A stretch of DNA of 64,000 bases. Origin: DATKDF01 sp963752045 (GTDB taxonomy: Bacteria; Acidobacteriota; Vicinamibacteria; Vicinamibacterales; SCN-69-37). Under the pieces are notes generated by a model. That model was given only the letters and a program-made list of their open reading frames with translations, ran no database searches and was not told where the DNA came from. Both the position numbers and the translations under genes were made by a program. Location of the stretch: assembly GCA_963752045.1 (NCBI GenBank), contig CAVVWN010000008.1, positions 1,302,001 to 1,366,000 on the forward strand, in the 5' to 3' direction. Of the stretch, positions 1 through 6,984 are shown piece after piece. Numbering within the stretch: the stretch's first letter is position 1; the number at the start of each line of letters is the position of its first letter.

Positions 1-413
1 GAGTCGTGCGCGGGTCGCGTCAGGGATTGAGGACGATGCAGATCACGGCGTGGGCCACCAGCGTGCACGAGTACGAGCAGTGCTCGTGCACGGCCCTAGC
101 CTTATCGTGATCTGCTGGATTGGTCGCCGTTGCAATCGGCTGGCTCCTCGGCTCGATTCTCCGGGCGTGCTCGACCGCGTCAAGGTTTCGCTCGCTCCGC
201 TCGCCGCTGACGCGACCTTGACCCGGTCTGCGCGCGCCCTGGGCGAAGCTATTGGCGGGGCCAGCCGCTGTTCGCGTGCGTGCTCACAGCAGTCGATCGC
301 CAACGGCCCGGCGCCAGGCTCGGCACTACGCGGGGGGCAGTGCGCGATCTTGGCGGCCTTGGGCGAGTGGCGGGCCCTTCCGATGGAGCTTGAATCGGGC
401 CGGTCCTCGCCGG
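1..413. other. Left edge, no convincing gene
   Basis: Open frames exist on both strands, but their translations are Arg/Pro/Ala-rich and show no recognisable domain, so I call no gene here. The stretch does hold strong inverted repeats: a nested hairpin at 39-116, and two mutually exclusive stems at 177-222 (GCGTCA 177-182 with TGACGC 208-213, or GTCAAGGT 179-186 with ACCTTGAC 215-222). It may be non-coding DNA or the remnant of something truncated by the window edge. Confidence 0.5.
39..116. repeat. Nested inverted repeat (long hairpin)
   Basis: Three stems share one axis: GCAGATCACG (39-48) with CGTGATCTGC (107-116), GGGCC (52-56) with GGCCC (93-97), and GTGCACGAG (63-71) with CTCGTGCAC (83-91). 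An 11-nt loop lies at 72-82. All three are perfect, so a long cruciform or RNA hairpin is likely. No T-tract follows, so it is not a simple intrinsic terminator. The integron attC core boxes were not found. Function unknown. Confidence 0.7.
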
Positions 414-776
414 ATGATGAGCAGTGAAGCGATGATGACGGGAGTCGACGGAGATTCAGCTACCAGCCTCTGGATGGATCTGGCCACCGCCCGGGTATTG
501 GTCTGGATTAGCACTGCTGGTCGAGACGCCGAGCTTGCTCCCGAAGCGCACGCGTACTTCGCCGACAGGTACCACCGGCTGGCCGAGTGCCATCGCAGGC
601 GGGGCAACGATGTCAGGGCTCGTGAGCTGCACGCGAGAGCGGATGAGCACGCCGAGCGGGGTGGTTGGACCGGCCCGCCCTACGCCGCGGCCATGGCGAT
701 GCCGCGCCCACGACGATGGACCGTGACGAACGCCGTTAGTCGTCCTGGGATGGGCGGAAGCGATCACGCCGCGTAG
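414..776 (+). CDS. Small hypothetical protein
   Basis: A 120-residue ORF of unknown function. From about residue 20 it has a plausible protein composition: an amphipathic or hydrophobic stretch (WMDLATARVLVW), then a helical region rich in Tyr, His and Arg (FADRYHRLAECHRRRG), then a Pro/Ala tail. The N-terminal end is uncertain: ATG codons at 414, 417, 432 and 435 are all in frame and none has a strong ribosome binding site. It is the first of three closely spaced short ORFs on this strand. No domain is recognised, and the call rests on protein-like composition only. Confidence 0.4.
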   Translation: MMSSEAMMTGVDGDSATSLWMDLATARVLVWISTAGRDAELAPEAHAYFADRYHRLAECHRRRGNDVRARELHARADEHAERGGWTGPPYAAAMAMPRPRRWTVTNAVSRPGMGGSDHAA

Positions 777-788
777 AAAACCTCCGCG

Positions 789-971
789 ATGGCAATGGTG
801 CTCCTTTTCGGTCTTGCGACGGTCGTCATTGCCGTCACTGCCAGCGACGACCATCGAACATTCTCAGCTGCCTGGTTCTTCCTGGGTCTTGTGGGCACTT
901 GGCGGGAGTACGCGCGCCACCGGCTCGCACGCCGCCGATCGGCGGCGACCAGCCCTCGATTCTCTGGTTGA
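789..971 (+). CDS. Possible small membrane protein
   Basis: A 60-residue ORF starting at ATG 789. The N-terminus (MAMVLLFGLATVVIAV) looks like a membrane segment, a second hydrophobic patch follows around residues 27-36 (AAWFFLGLVG), and the tail is Arg-rich and would be cytoplasmic. It begins 12 bp after the preceding small ORF and ends 5 bp before the next, an operon-like arrangement. No clear Shine-Dalgarno sequence was found. A chance ORF in GC-rich DNA cannot be excluded. Confidence 0.3.
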   Translation: MAMVLLFGLATVVIAVTASDDHRTFSAAWFFLGLVGTWREYARHRLARRRSAATSPRFSG

Positions 972-976
972 AGCCA

Positions 977-1204
977 ATGGCAACATCGAAGCGGCAACTG
1001 GTGCTCTGCCTTCGCAACGACGGCTACGAGGTCTCGCTCGAGCGGCGGAAAGTCTATACCACTGTCAGCGACGCTCAGGCCGAGAAGCACGGGCAGCTGC
1101 GAGTCGTTGACGAATCCGGCGAGGCCTACCTCTATCCTGCCGAATACTTCGCGGTCATCGACCTGCCGCAGTCTCTCCGTCGCGCCGTATTTGCCGCTGT
1201 CTGA
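977..1204 (+). CDS. Small conserved-looking hypothetical protein
   Basis: A 75-residue soluble protein starting at ATG 977. The sequence looks real: alternating hydrophobic and charged residues, low Arg/Pro bias, and motifs such as RNDGYEVSLERRKVY, VVDESGEAYLYPAEYF and a C-terminal LPQSLRRAVFA. It resembles short acidobacterial hypothetical proteins that I recall only loosely, with no assigned function. Its last 50 bp overlap the 3' end of the opposite-strand zinc-ribbon gene, so the two genes converge and share sequence. An in-frame ATG at 899 gives a longer but less protein-like N-terminus. Confidence 0.5.
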   Translation: MATSKRQLVLCLRNDGYEVSLERRKVYTTVSDAQAEKHGQLRVVDESGEAYLYPAEYFAVIDLPQSLRRAVFAAV

Positions 1205-1394
1205 GCGAACGAAAGGCCCGCTCGACTCTGCCACAGCGCGGGCAGACGTACACGTCGAACGAGTCCCGGTTCGTGAACAGTTCCCCGATCTCCCCGAGCG
1301 CGGCCCAACGTTTGCCTTCGTGAAACCGCTTCGTACCGACGTACTCGGTCGGCGTGTCGCAACGTGGGCAGTGCATCGGGTTCCGAATCGTCAT
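1155..1394 (-). CDS. Small zinc-ribbon protein
   Basis: A 79-residue protein with two CPRC knuckles (residues 9-12 and 51-54) separated by about 40 residues, typical of a small treble-clef or zinc-ribbon fold. Between them lies EGKRWAALGEIGELF followed by NRDSFDVYVCPRC. The start is ATG at 1394. After the second knuckle the Arg-rich tail (RVERAFRSLRQRQIRRDGE) looks unlike the rest and overlaps the convergent ORF that ends at 1204. A lost stop codon extending the protein is therefore possible. Zinc binding is inferred from the cysteines. Partner and function are unknown. Confidence 0.6.
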   Translation of the reverse strand: MTIRNPMHCPRCDTPTEYVGTKRFHEGKRWAALGEIGELFTNRDSFDVYVCPRCGRVERAFRSLRQRQIRRDGETAAGR

Positions 1395-1631
1395 GGACGC
1401 AGTCTTCCCCTACGGGCGAGCGTAAGCTCCCCCTGTAGATCGACATCGAAGGTCAGAACGCAATGGAACTGAAGCTCGCACAGCGATAGCACCCGCCGGA
1501 GCGATCTGCGCTCGCTCGCCCACGCCTCTAAGAAATACTCACGCTGGCAAGCGCTTATATCTCCTGTGACCCCAGTGTGACCCTGGCGAGTTATCGTCGA
1601 TCGATTGAAGTCTGTAACTGGTTGATTCTAT

Positions 1632-1707
1632 TGGTGCCGAGGGGCAGAATCGAACTGCCGACACCGTGATTTTCAGTCACGTGCTCTACCAACTGAGCTA
1701 CCTCGGC
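1632..1707 (-). tRNA. tRNA-Phe (GAA)
   Basis: A complete 76-nt tRNA on the minus strand. The acceptor stem GCCGAGG pairs with CCUCGGC, the discriminator is A, and the CCA end is encoded (1634-1632). D-loop (AGCUCAGUUGGUAGAGC) and T-loop (GUUCGAUUC) motifs are canonical. The anticodon loop CUGAAAA puts the anticodon GAA at 1674-1672, decoding phenylalanine codons. The short-ORF region at 1-1400 lies on the 3' side of this gene, the side where integrative elements normally insert, but no integrase is visible. Confidence 0.97.
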
Positions 1708-1741
1708 ACGGCGGGCGCGGGCAGAGCCAAAACGAACGCCC

Positions 1742-1771
1742 ATCATAACGCAGGCGATCCGGGCGCGCCAA
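1742..1771 (-). promoter_or_regulatory. Sigma70-type promoter of tRNA-Phe
   Basis: On the minus strand, TTGGCG (1771-1766) and TATGAT (1747-1742) are separated by 18 bp. The -10 box lies 34 bp upstream of the mature tRNA 5' end, a normal distance for a tRNA leader. It was recognised by eye from the consensus and is not experimentally supported. Confidence 0.5.
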
Positions 1772-1861
1772 GCACCGGCGGCGCCGGTACACCGGGGGGG
1801 GGGCCGGCGCGCCGAATCCGGGTCGCCGGGGCCCGGCGGATACAATCTACGTCCGAAGTCC

Positions 1862-3478
1862 ATGAGCGAGCATCCCACTGGTCACGAGCGCCTGAACGAC
1901 CCTGCCCTGAACAAGTCGACGGCCTTCACGAAGGACGAACGCCGGCGCTTCGGCCTGCGCGGCCTGCTCCCGGCGGCGGTGAGCACGCAGGAGGGCCAGA
2001 TGCGGCGCGTGCTCGCCAACATGCGCCGCAAGGAAAGCGACATCGAGCGCTACATCTTCCTGACCGCCCTTCAGGAACGCAACGAGCGGCTGTTCTTCCG
2101 GACACTCCTCGAGCACATCAGTGAGCTGATGCCGCTCGTCTACACCCCCACCGTGGGACAGGCGTGCCGGGAGTTCGCGCACATCTTCCGTCACACGCGC
2201 GGGTTCTACGTGACGCCCGAAGACCGCGGGCACATCCGCGAGAACCTCCGCAACTGGCCCGAGCGCGACGTCCGCGTGGTGGTCGTGACCGACGGCGAGC
2301 GCATCCTGGGACTGGGCGACCTCGGCGCCAACGGGATGGGCATCCCGATCGGCAAGCTCGCGCTCTACACGGGGCTCGGCGGCATCGATCCCAAGCACTG
2401 CCTGCCCGTGATGTTCGACGTCGGAACCGAGAACGAGCCCCTCAGGAACGACCCGCTCTACCTGGGCGTGCCGTCAGCCCGGCTTCGAGGCGAGGCCTAC
2501 GACGCGTTGATGGACGAGTTCATCGAAGCCATCGGCGACGCGTATCCGAAGGCACTCATCCAGTTCGAGGACTTCCAGACGCCGAACGCCTACCGGCTCC
2601 TCAACCGCTATCGCGAGCGCGTGTTCTGCTTCAACGACGACATCCAGGGCACCGCGGCGGTCGCGCTCTCGGGCGTGCAGGCGGCGGCCCGCGTCATCGG
2701 CAGGCCGTTCGGCAATCTCCGCGTCCTGTTCCTGGGAGCAGGTTCTGCGGCAACGGGCATCGGCGACTTGATGGTGCAGGCATTCATGCGCGAGGGGCTC
2801 CCGGCCACCGAGGCGCGCGCGCGCGTCTGGTTCGTCGACGGCACGGGCCTCGTCGTCAGGAGCCGCACCGGTCTGGCCGAACACAAGCGGCCCTACGCGC
2901 ACGATCACGCGCCGCTCGACTTCATGGGCGCGCTCGAGGCCATAAGGCCGTCCGTGCTGATTGGCGCCACAGGCCAGCCCGGCACGTTCACCGAGGCGGC
3001 CGTGCGGGCGATGGCGTCGTTCAACGACCGTCCGGTGATCTTCGCGCTGTCCAATCCCACGTCGCGAAGCGAGTGCACGGCCCTCGAGGCTCACAACTGG
3101 ACGGACGGGCGCGCGGTATTCGCAGGCGGGAGCCCGTTCCCGCCCGTCGACCTTGGCGGCGGCCGCACCCGTCGCGTCGGGCAAGCCAACAACGCCTACA
3201 TCTTCCCGGGGCTCGGGCTCGGCGCCGTCGGCTGCCGGTGCCGCAGCGTCACGGACGGCATGTTCCTCGCCGCCGCCGATGCCCTGGCCCGGCAGGTGGA
3301 CGACGAGGACCTCGACCAGGGCGCGGTTTATCCGCCGCTGGAACGAATCCGGGCGGTGTCGCTTGCGATTGCCACCGCGGTCGCCGAGGCGGCCTACGCC
3401 GAAGGCGTGGCCCAACTGCCGAGGCCGGCCTCACTCGAGGATCATCTGCGCGGGCTGATGTACGACCCGACGTATTGA
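1862..3478 (+). CDS. maeA: NAD-dependent malic enzyme
   Basis: Oxidative decarboxylation of L-malate to pyruvate with NAD(P) reduction, linking the TCA cycle to pyruvate. The 538 residues are close to the usual length of the large-type bacterial enzyme. Visible motifs are VYTPTVGQA with the catalytic Tyr94, IGKLALYT with the catalytic Lys165, the divalent-metal motif FNDDIQGTAAV (257-267), the dinucleotide fold GAGSAATGIG (292-301) and the late ALSNPTSRSE motif. Translation starts at ATG 1862 with a weak ribosome binding site. A TACAAT hexamer at 1841-1846 may be the -10 element. The gene stands alone and converges on recA across a hairpin at 3499-3538. Cofactor preference (NAD versus NADP) is inferred from the family only. 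Confidence 0.96.
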   Translation: MSEHPTGHERLNDPALNKSTAFTKDERRRFGLRGLLPAAVSTQEGQMRRVLANMRRKESDIERYIFLTALQERNERLFFRTLLEHISELMPLVYTPTVGQACREFAHIFRHTRGFYVTPEDRGHIRENLRNWPERDVRVVVVTDGERILGLGDLGANGMGIPIGKLALYTGLGGIDPKHCLPVMFDVGTENEPLRNDPLYLGVPSARLRGEAYDALMDEFIEAIGDAYPKALIQFEDFQTPNAYRLLNRYRERVFCFNDDIQGTAAVALSGVQAAARVIGRPFGNLRVLFLGAGSAATGIGDLMVQAFMREGLPATEARARVWFVDGTGLVVRSRTGLAEHKRPYAHDHAPLDFMGALEAIRPSVLIGATGQPGTFTEAAVRAMASFNDRPVIFALSNPTSRSECTALEAHNWTDGRAVFAGGSPFPPVDLGGGRTRRVGQANNAYIFPGLGLGAVGCRCRSVTDGMFLAAADALARQVDDEDLDQGAVYPPLERIRAVSLAIATAVAEAAYAEGVAQLPRPASLEDHLRGLMYDPTY

Positions 3479-3498
3479 GAGGCCCGGCGATCGCCGAA

Positions 3499-3538
3499 GG
3501 GGGACGGGTCTCGCTTGCGCGAGCAAGACCCGTCCCCC
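3499..3538. terminator. Palindrome between convergent genes
   Basis: A perfect 13-bp inverted repeat, GGGGGACGGGTCT (3499-3511) with AGACCCGTCCCCC (3526-3538), separated by 14 nt. It sits between the 3' ends of the malic enzyme gene and recA, so it may act as a bidirectional terminator or RNA stabiliser. There is no U-tract on either side. The GGGGACGGGTCT-type core also resembles dispersed REP-like palindromes of environmental bacteria, which is an alternative reading. Confidence 0.6.
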
Positions 3539-3557
3539 TCTGGCGTGTGACCTGGCG

Positions 3558-4619
3558 TTACTCGGCCGGCGGGGCGTCGGCCAGGCCCATGGCCTGGCGG
3601 AGTTTCGTCTCGATCTGGGCCGCGATCTCGGGGTTCTGCTTGAGGAACGTCTTGGCGTTTTCGCGTCCCTGACCCAGGCGCTCGCTGCCGTACGAGAACC
3701 ACGTGCCGCTCTTCTCGACGATCTTGTGCTCGACGCCCTGGTCGATGAGGTCGCCCTCCCGCGAAATACCCTCGCCGTACATCACGTCGAACTCGGCCTG
3801 CCGGAAGGGTGGCGCCACCTTGTTCTTGACGATCTTCACGCGCGTGCGTCCGCCCACGACGTTGTCGCCGTCCTTTATGGCGCCGATCCGGCGAATGTCG
3901 ACACGGACCGATGAATAGAACTTCAGCGCCCGGCCGCCCGTCGTGGTTTCGGGATTTCCGAACATCACGCCAATCTTCTCGCGGAGCTGGTTGATGAAGA
4001 TGAGGCTCGTGTTCGACTTCGAGACGACACCGGTGAGCTTGCGAAGCGCCTGCGACATCAGCCGCGCCTGCAGACCCATCTGGGCTTCGCCCATTTCCCC
4101 TTCGATCTCGGCCCGTGGCACGAGCGCCGCGACCGAGTCGACGACCACGACGTCGACGCCGCCCGAGCGAATGAGCATCTCGGTAATCTCGAGCGCCTGC
4201 TCGCCGTTGTCGGGCTGCGACACCAGAAGGTTGTCGAGATCGACGCCGAGCTTCTTCGAGTAGGCCGCGTCGAGCGCGTGCTCGGCGTCGACGAACGCCG
4301 CCACGCCGCCGAGCTTCTGCGCCTGCGCAATCGTCTGGAGCGCAAGCGTCGTCTTGCCCGACGATTCCGGCCCGAAGATCTCGATGACGCGGCCGCGGGG
4401 AATGCCGCCCACGCCAAGGGCCCAGTCGAGGCTGATCGACCCGGTTGAGATGGACGGAATGCGCGCGATGGCGTCCTTGCCGCCCAGGCGCATGATCGAC
4501 CCTTTGCCGAACTGCTTTTCGATCTGGCCCACGGCCATCTCGACGGCCTTGGCCCGTTCCTTGTCCACGCGATCGTCTTTGTCGGTTGTCTTTTCTGTAC
4601 GTTCGGATGCTGATGCCAT
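3558..4619 (-). CDS. recA: Recombinase RecA
   Basis: DNA strand-exchange protein of homologous recombination and co-protease for LexA-type repressors. The start at 4619 is preceded by GAGGAG (4629-4624) and gives 353 residues, the usual RecA length; an in-frame upstream extension to 4721 has no family counterpart. Motifs are the MAW segment before Walker A, Walker A GPESSGKT (83-90), Walker B VVVVDSVAAL (Asp161), the GEMGEAQMGLQARLMSQALRKL loop 1 region and the INQLREKIGVMFGNPETTTGG loop 2. A strong sigma70 promoter overlapping a 5-bp inverted repeat lies just upstream, which suggests SOS control. The gene converges with the malic enzyme. Confidence 0.98.
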   Translation of the reverse strand: MASASERTEKTTDKDDRVDKERAKAVEMAVGQIEKQFGKGSIMRLGGKDAIARIPSISTGSISLDWALGVGGIPRGRVIEIFGPESSGKTTLALQTIAQAQKLGGVAAFVDAEHALDAAYSKKLGVDLDNLLVSQPDNGEQALEITEMLIRSGGVDVVVVDSVAALVPRAEIEGEMGEAQMGLQARLMSQALRKLTGVVSKSNTSLIFINQLREKIGVMFGNPETTTGGRALKFYSSVRVDIRRIGAIKDGDNVVGGRTRVKIVKNKVAPPFRQAEFDVMYGEGISREGDLIDQGVEHKIVEKSGTWFSYGSERLGQGRENAKTFLKQNPEIAAQIETKLRQAMGLADAPPAE

Positions 4620-4666
4620 GGGACTCCTCGGCGACGCGCCTGAGAAAGGGGTTACGCGTGCCGGAC

Positions 4667-4686
4667 CGAACGAGATTCTAGGTTCG
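4667..4686. promoter_or_regulatory. Putative operator over the recA -10 box
   Basis: The inverted repeat CGAAC-N10-GTTCG (4667-4671 and 4682-4686) is centred on the recA -10 hexamer, an ideal place for a repressor. GAAC/GTTC half-sites are used by several LexA families (for example Firmicutes GAAC-N4-GTTC), but the 10-bp spacing differs from those I know. Assigning it to LexA is therefore an inference from position and half-site only. Confidence 0.45.
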
Positions 4687-4703
4687 TGCCAGCGCCCTGT
4701 CAA
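4675..4703 (-). promoter_or_regulatory. recA sigma70 promoter
   Basis: On the minus strand a perfect -35 TTGACA (4703-4698) is followed after exactly 17 bp by TAGAAT (4680-4675). Transcription would begin near 4668, about 50 nt upstream of the recA start codon. This is one of the best consensus promoters in the window. Confidence 0.8.
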
Positions 4704-4774
4704 GCGAAAACAACTCATCATAGTCGTATATCCTACTTAAAATCAATCAGTTAAGTGTGCATGCGACTTTCGCC

Positions 4775-5752
4775 TCATCCCGGCATGCAGCAGATTCTGC
4801 AACCGAACCACAGCCAGCCATGTGCAGATTCTGGAAGATGGGTGTGACAGGTGAGGACAAGCCTCAGCGCGCGGGTAGGCGCTTCTCGGCGAGCGCTCCG
4901 GCCCGACGAGCCAGGGCCGGTGAACCCAGCCGATCGCAGAGAGCCGCGAATCCCGGTCGCGGACCAGTCCAGCGGATCTCGTCGACCGACGCGAATACGG
5001 GCGCATCGGTCCGCAGCGTGGCAAGCTCCCGAAAGAGAAACGCCTGGGGACGATACTCGTTCAGTACCGGCCGCCAGCCTGGCCGCGCCGCGGACCGTCA
5101 CGTCCCAGTCGGACGCAGCCGGAGGAATCTGTTCGAGGTGTTCGTATCGGGCGAGCACCGTGGAGGCTGACTTGGCGCCCCAACCAGGCAGGCCCGGGTA
5201 CCCGTCTGCGCTGTCCCCGCTGAGCGCCAGGTAGTCCGGGATCGAGGCGGGCGGCACGCCGAATTTCTCCCTGACGCCCTGCTCGTCGCGGACCACGCCG
5301 GCCCGCCGGTCGAATTGGACGATGCGACGCCCGACGACCGTTTGCGCCAGGTCCTTGTCGGGGGAGCAGACGAGGACGCGCTCCACGCGTGTGTCCGCCG
5401 CGGCCTTCGCCACGGCCGCCGCCAGCCCGTCGTCGGCCTCGAACTCGACCATGGGGAGGACGGAGACGCCCATCTCCGAGAGCGCCGCCTCGAGCGGGTG
5501 GAACTGCGCGACGAGGTCGGGCTCGATGCCGTCGCCGGTCTTGTAGCTTCGCCACAGCTCGTTCCGGAACGACTCGATCACATGGTCGGTGGCGACGGCC
5601 ACATGGGTAGCGCCGTCGCCGAGAAGCGACAGGATCGAGCTCAGCACGCCGCGCACGGCGCCGACCTCGGCGCCGTCGGCAGCCTTGGCGGCCGGAGCGC
5701 CGTAGTAATGGCGGAAGAGCTCGTACGTGCCGTCAATCAGGTGAACGTTCAC
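4775..5752 (-). CDS. 5'-3' exonuclease (PolI N-domain type), frameshifted
   Basis: Stand-alone 5'-3' exonuclease/flap nuclease domain, as at the N-terminus of DNA polymerase I. The likely start is GTG 5752 (VNVHLIDGTYELFRHYYG). Acidic metal ligands are visible in HLIDG, VATDH, FEADDGLAAAV and CSPDKDL, followed by the helix-hairpin-helix segment ALSGDSADGYPGLPGWGAKSA. After residue about 228 (RGAARLAA) the frame breaks. One base fewer in the CCGG at about 5067-5070 restores VLNEYRPQAFLFRELATLR and runs to a stop at 4864-4866, giving about 295 residues. As written, the frame continues into an unrelated tail ending at 4775. The span 4864-5752 is 3n+1 bases, consistent with one inserted base. The gene is either damaged or misread. 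Its neighbour on the same strand is recA. Confidence 0.85.
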   Translation of the reverse strand: MNVHLIDGTYELFRHYYGAPAAKAADGAEVGAVRGVLSSILSLLGDGATHVAVATDHVIESFRNELWRSYKTGDGIEPDLVAQFHPLEAALSEMGVSVLPMVEFEADDGLAAAVAKAAADTRVERVLVCSPDKDLAQTVVGRRIVQFDRRAGVVRDEQGVREKFGVPPASIPDYLALSGDSADGYPGLPGWGAKSASTVLARYEHLEQIPPAASDWDVTVRGAARLAAGTERVSSPGVSLSGACHAADRCARIRVGRRDPLDWSATGIRGSLRSAGFTGPGSSGRSARREAPTRALRLVLTCHTHLPESAHGWLWFGCRICCMPG

Positions 5753-5805
5753 CGTCGGGCACCTGGAGGCGCCGACCGTTGAGGGCGTGAAGACCCGGGC
5801 CCGAG

Positions 5806-6424
5806 GCACCATGGAGGACTTGGAGGGAATGGAGTTCGGTCCTGGGCTAACCGTGGAGAGCGTGGAGATACTGGAGTGTTCACCGGACCCAACGATGGAG
5901 ATTCCAACCAAGAGACTCCATTCACTTCGTGTTCTCCATGGTGGTTCCCTGCTCCAGCTCCACGGTAGGAGAGCGTGGAGAGACTGGAGTGTTCACCGGG
6001 CCCACCCGATGGAGATTCCAACCAAGAGACTCCATTCACTTCGTGTTCTCCATGGTGGTTCCCTGCTCCAGCTCCACGGTAGGAGAGCGTGGAGAGACTG
6101 GAGTGTTCACCGGGCCCACCCGACGGAGATTCCAACCAAGAGACTCCATTCACTTCGTGTTCTCCATGGTGGTTCCCTGCTCCAGCTCCACGGTAGGAGA
6201 GCGTGGAGAGACTGGAGTGTTCACCGGGCCCACCCGACGGAGATTCCAACCAAGAGACTCCATTCACTTCGTGTTCTCCATGGTGGTTCCCTGCTCCAGC
6301 TCCACGGTAGGAGAGCGTGGAGAGACTGGACTGTTCACCGGGCCCACCGAGGGAGATTCCAACCAACAGACTCCATTCTCTTCGTGTTCTCCATGGTGGT
6401 TCCCTGATTCTGCTCCACGGTAGG
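5806..6424. repeat. Tandem repeat array, 114-bp unit
   Basis: Four nearly identical 114-bp units begin at about 5897, 6011, 6125 and 6239. A degenerate partial unit precedes them (5806-5896) and a partial unit follows (6352-6424; the last spacing is 113). Each unit contains GAGATTCCAACC, ACTCCATTCACTTCGTGTTC, CCATGGTGGTTCCCTG and CTCCACGGTAGGAG, followed by a CTGGAGTGTTCACCGGGCCC segment. Because 114 is a multiple of three and the unit lacks stops in several frames, both strands stay open across the array. I treat it as non-coding. It resembles ACCATGGAGAACAC-type dispersed repeats seen in environmental genomes (recollection). Confidence 0.9.
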
Positions 6425-6432
6425 ATGACTGA

Positions 6433-6966
6433 ATGCCGAGTCCGATAGGGCACAGCCTTGGCGCGCTGGCGACCGGGTGGCTGGCCGCCGGCCCTGCCAG
6501 GCCCCGCCGGGCACTCGTGACGCAGGCTGCACTGCTGACGCTCATCGGACTCGCACCAGACCTTGATCTTCTCATCGGGCGGCACAGCATGGAAACCCAC
6601 AGCATAGGCGCTGCGGTGCTGGCCGGCGCGCTTGCCGCGTGGCTCCGGTTGCCGATCGCGACGAGCCGGCGTGGAATCTTCCTCTCGGCCAGCCTGGCGT
6701 GGCTCTCGCACCCGATTCTCGACATGCTGGCGCTCGACACGACCGCGCCGCTCGGCGTCATGTTCCTGTGGCCGTTCACGTCCGAGCACGTGCAAACGGG
6801 CTGGTCGGTCTTCGCGGCGATTTCGCGGCGCTACTGGGTCGAGGGCTTCGTGGCCTACACGGTGCTGGCGGTGCTCAGGGAACTGGCGATCCTGGCGCCG
6901 ATCCTGGCCGTGGCGTGGTTCTCGCGCGGCTCGAGGCCGCTCACACGCGCCGCTGCGCTGGATTGA
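6433..6966 (+). CDS. YdjM-family membrane-bound metal-dependent hydrolase
   Basis: A 177-residue inner-membrane protein of the LexA-binding/YdjM metal-dependent hydrolase family (PF04307 type). The family is marked by conserved Asp and His residues at membrane boundaries, seen here as APDLD (about residues 41-45), GRHSMETHSIG and LSHPILDMLALD. Four or five hydrophobic segments are visible. The substrate is unknown for the whole family. The start at ATG 6433 lies right after the tandem repeats, and the gene converges with the acyl-CoA dehydrogenase-type gene downstream, with only 18 bp between stops. Confidence 0.85.
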   Translation: MPSPIGHSLGALATGWLAAGPARPRRALVTQAALLTLIGLAPDLDLLIGRHSMETHSIGAAVLAGALAAWLRLPIATSRRGIFLSASLAWLSHPILDMLALDTTAPLGVMFLWPFTSEHVQTGWSVFAAISRRYWVEGFVAYTVLAVLRELAILAPILAVAWFSRGSRPLTRAAALD

Positions 6967-6984
6967 GACACCGCAGGAGCGAAA

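Noticed and set aside
1..413. Integron attC site or integrase attachment site
   Set aside because: The hairpins lack the conserved attC core boxes, no integron cassette structure or integrase is visible, and no duplicated tRNA end was found.
2474..3415. Long antisense ORF opposite the malic enzyme gene
   Set aside because: A shadow of GC-rich codon bias; the translation is Arg/Gly/Ala-rich with no motif, and the plus-strand enzyme is unambiguous. Similar antisense ORFs across the window were dropped for the same reason.
5749..6795. Long minus-strand ORF (348 codons) and two plus-strand ORFs across the tandem array
   Set aside because: They arise because the 114-bp unit keeps frame and lacks stops. 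The translations are perfect repeats with no domain, and the frames overlap real genes on either side.
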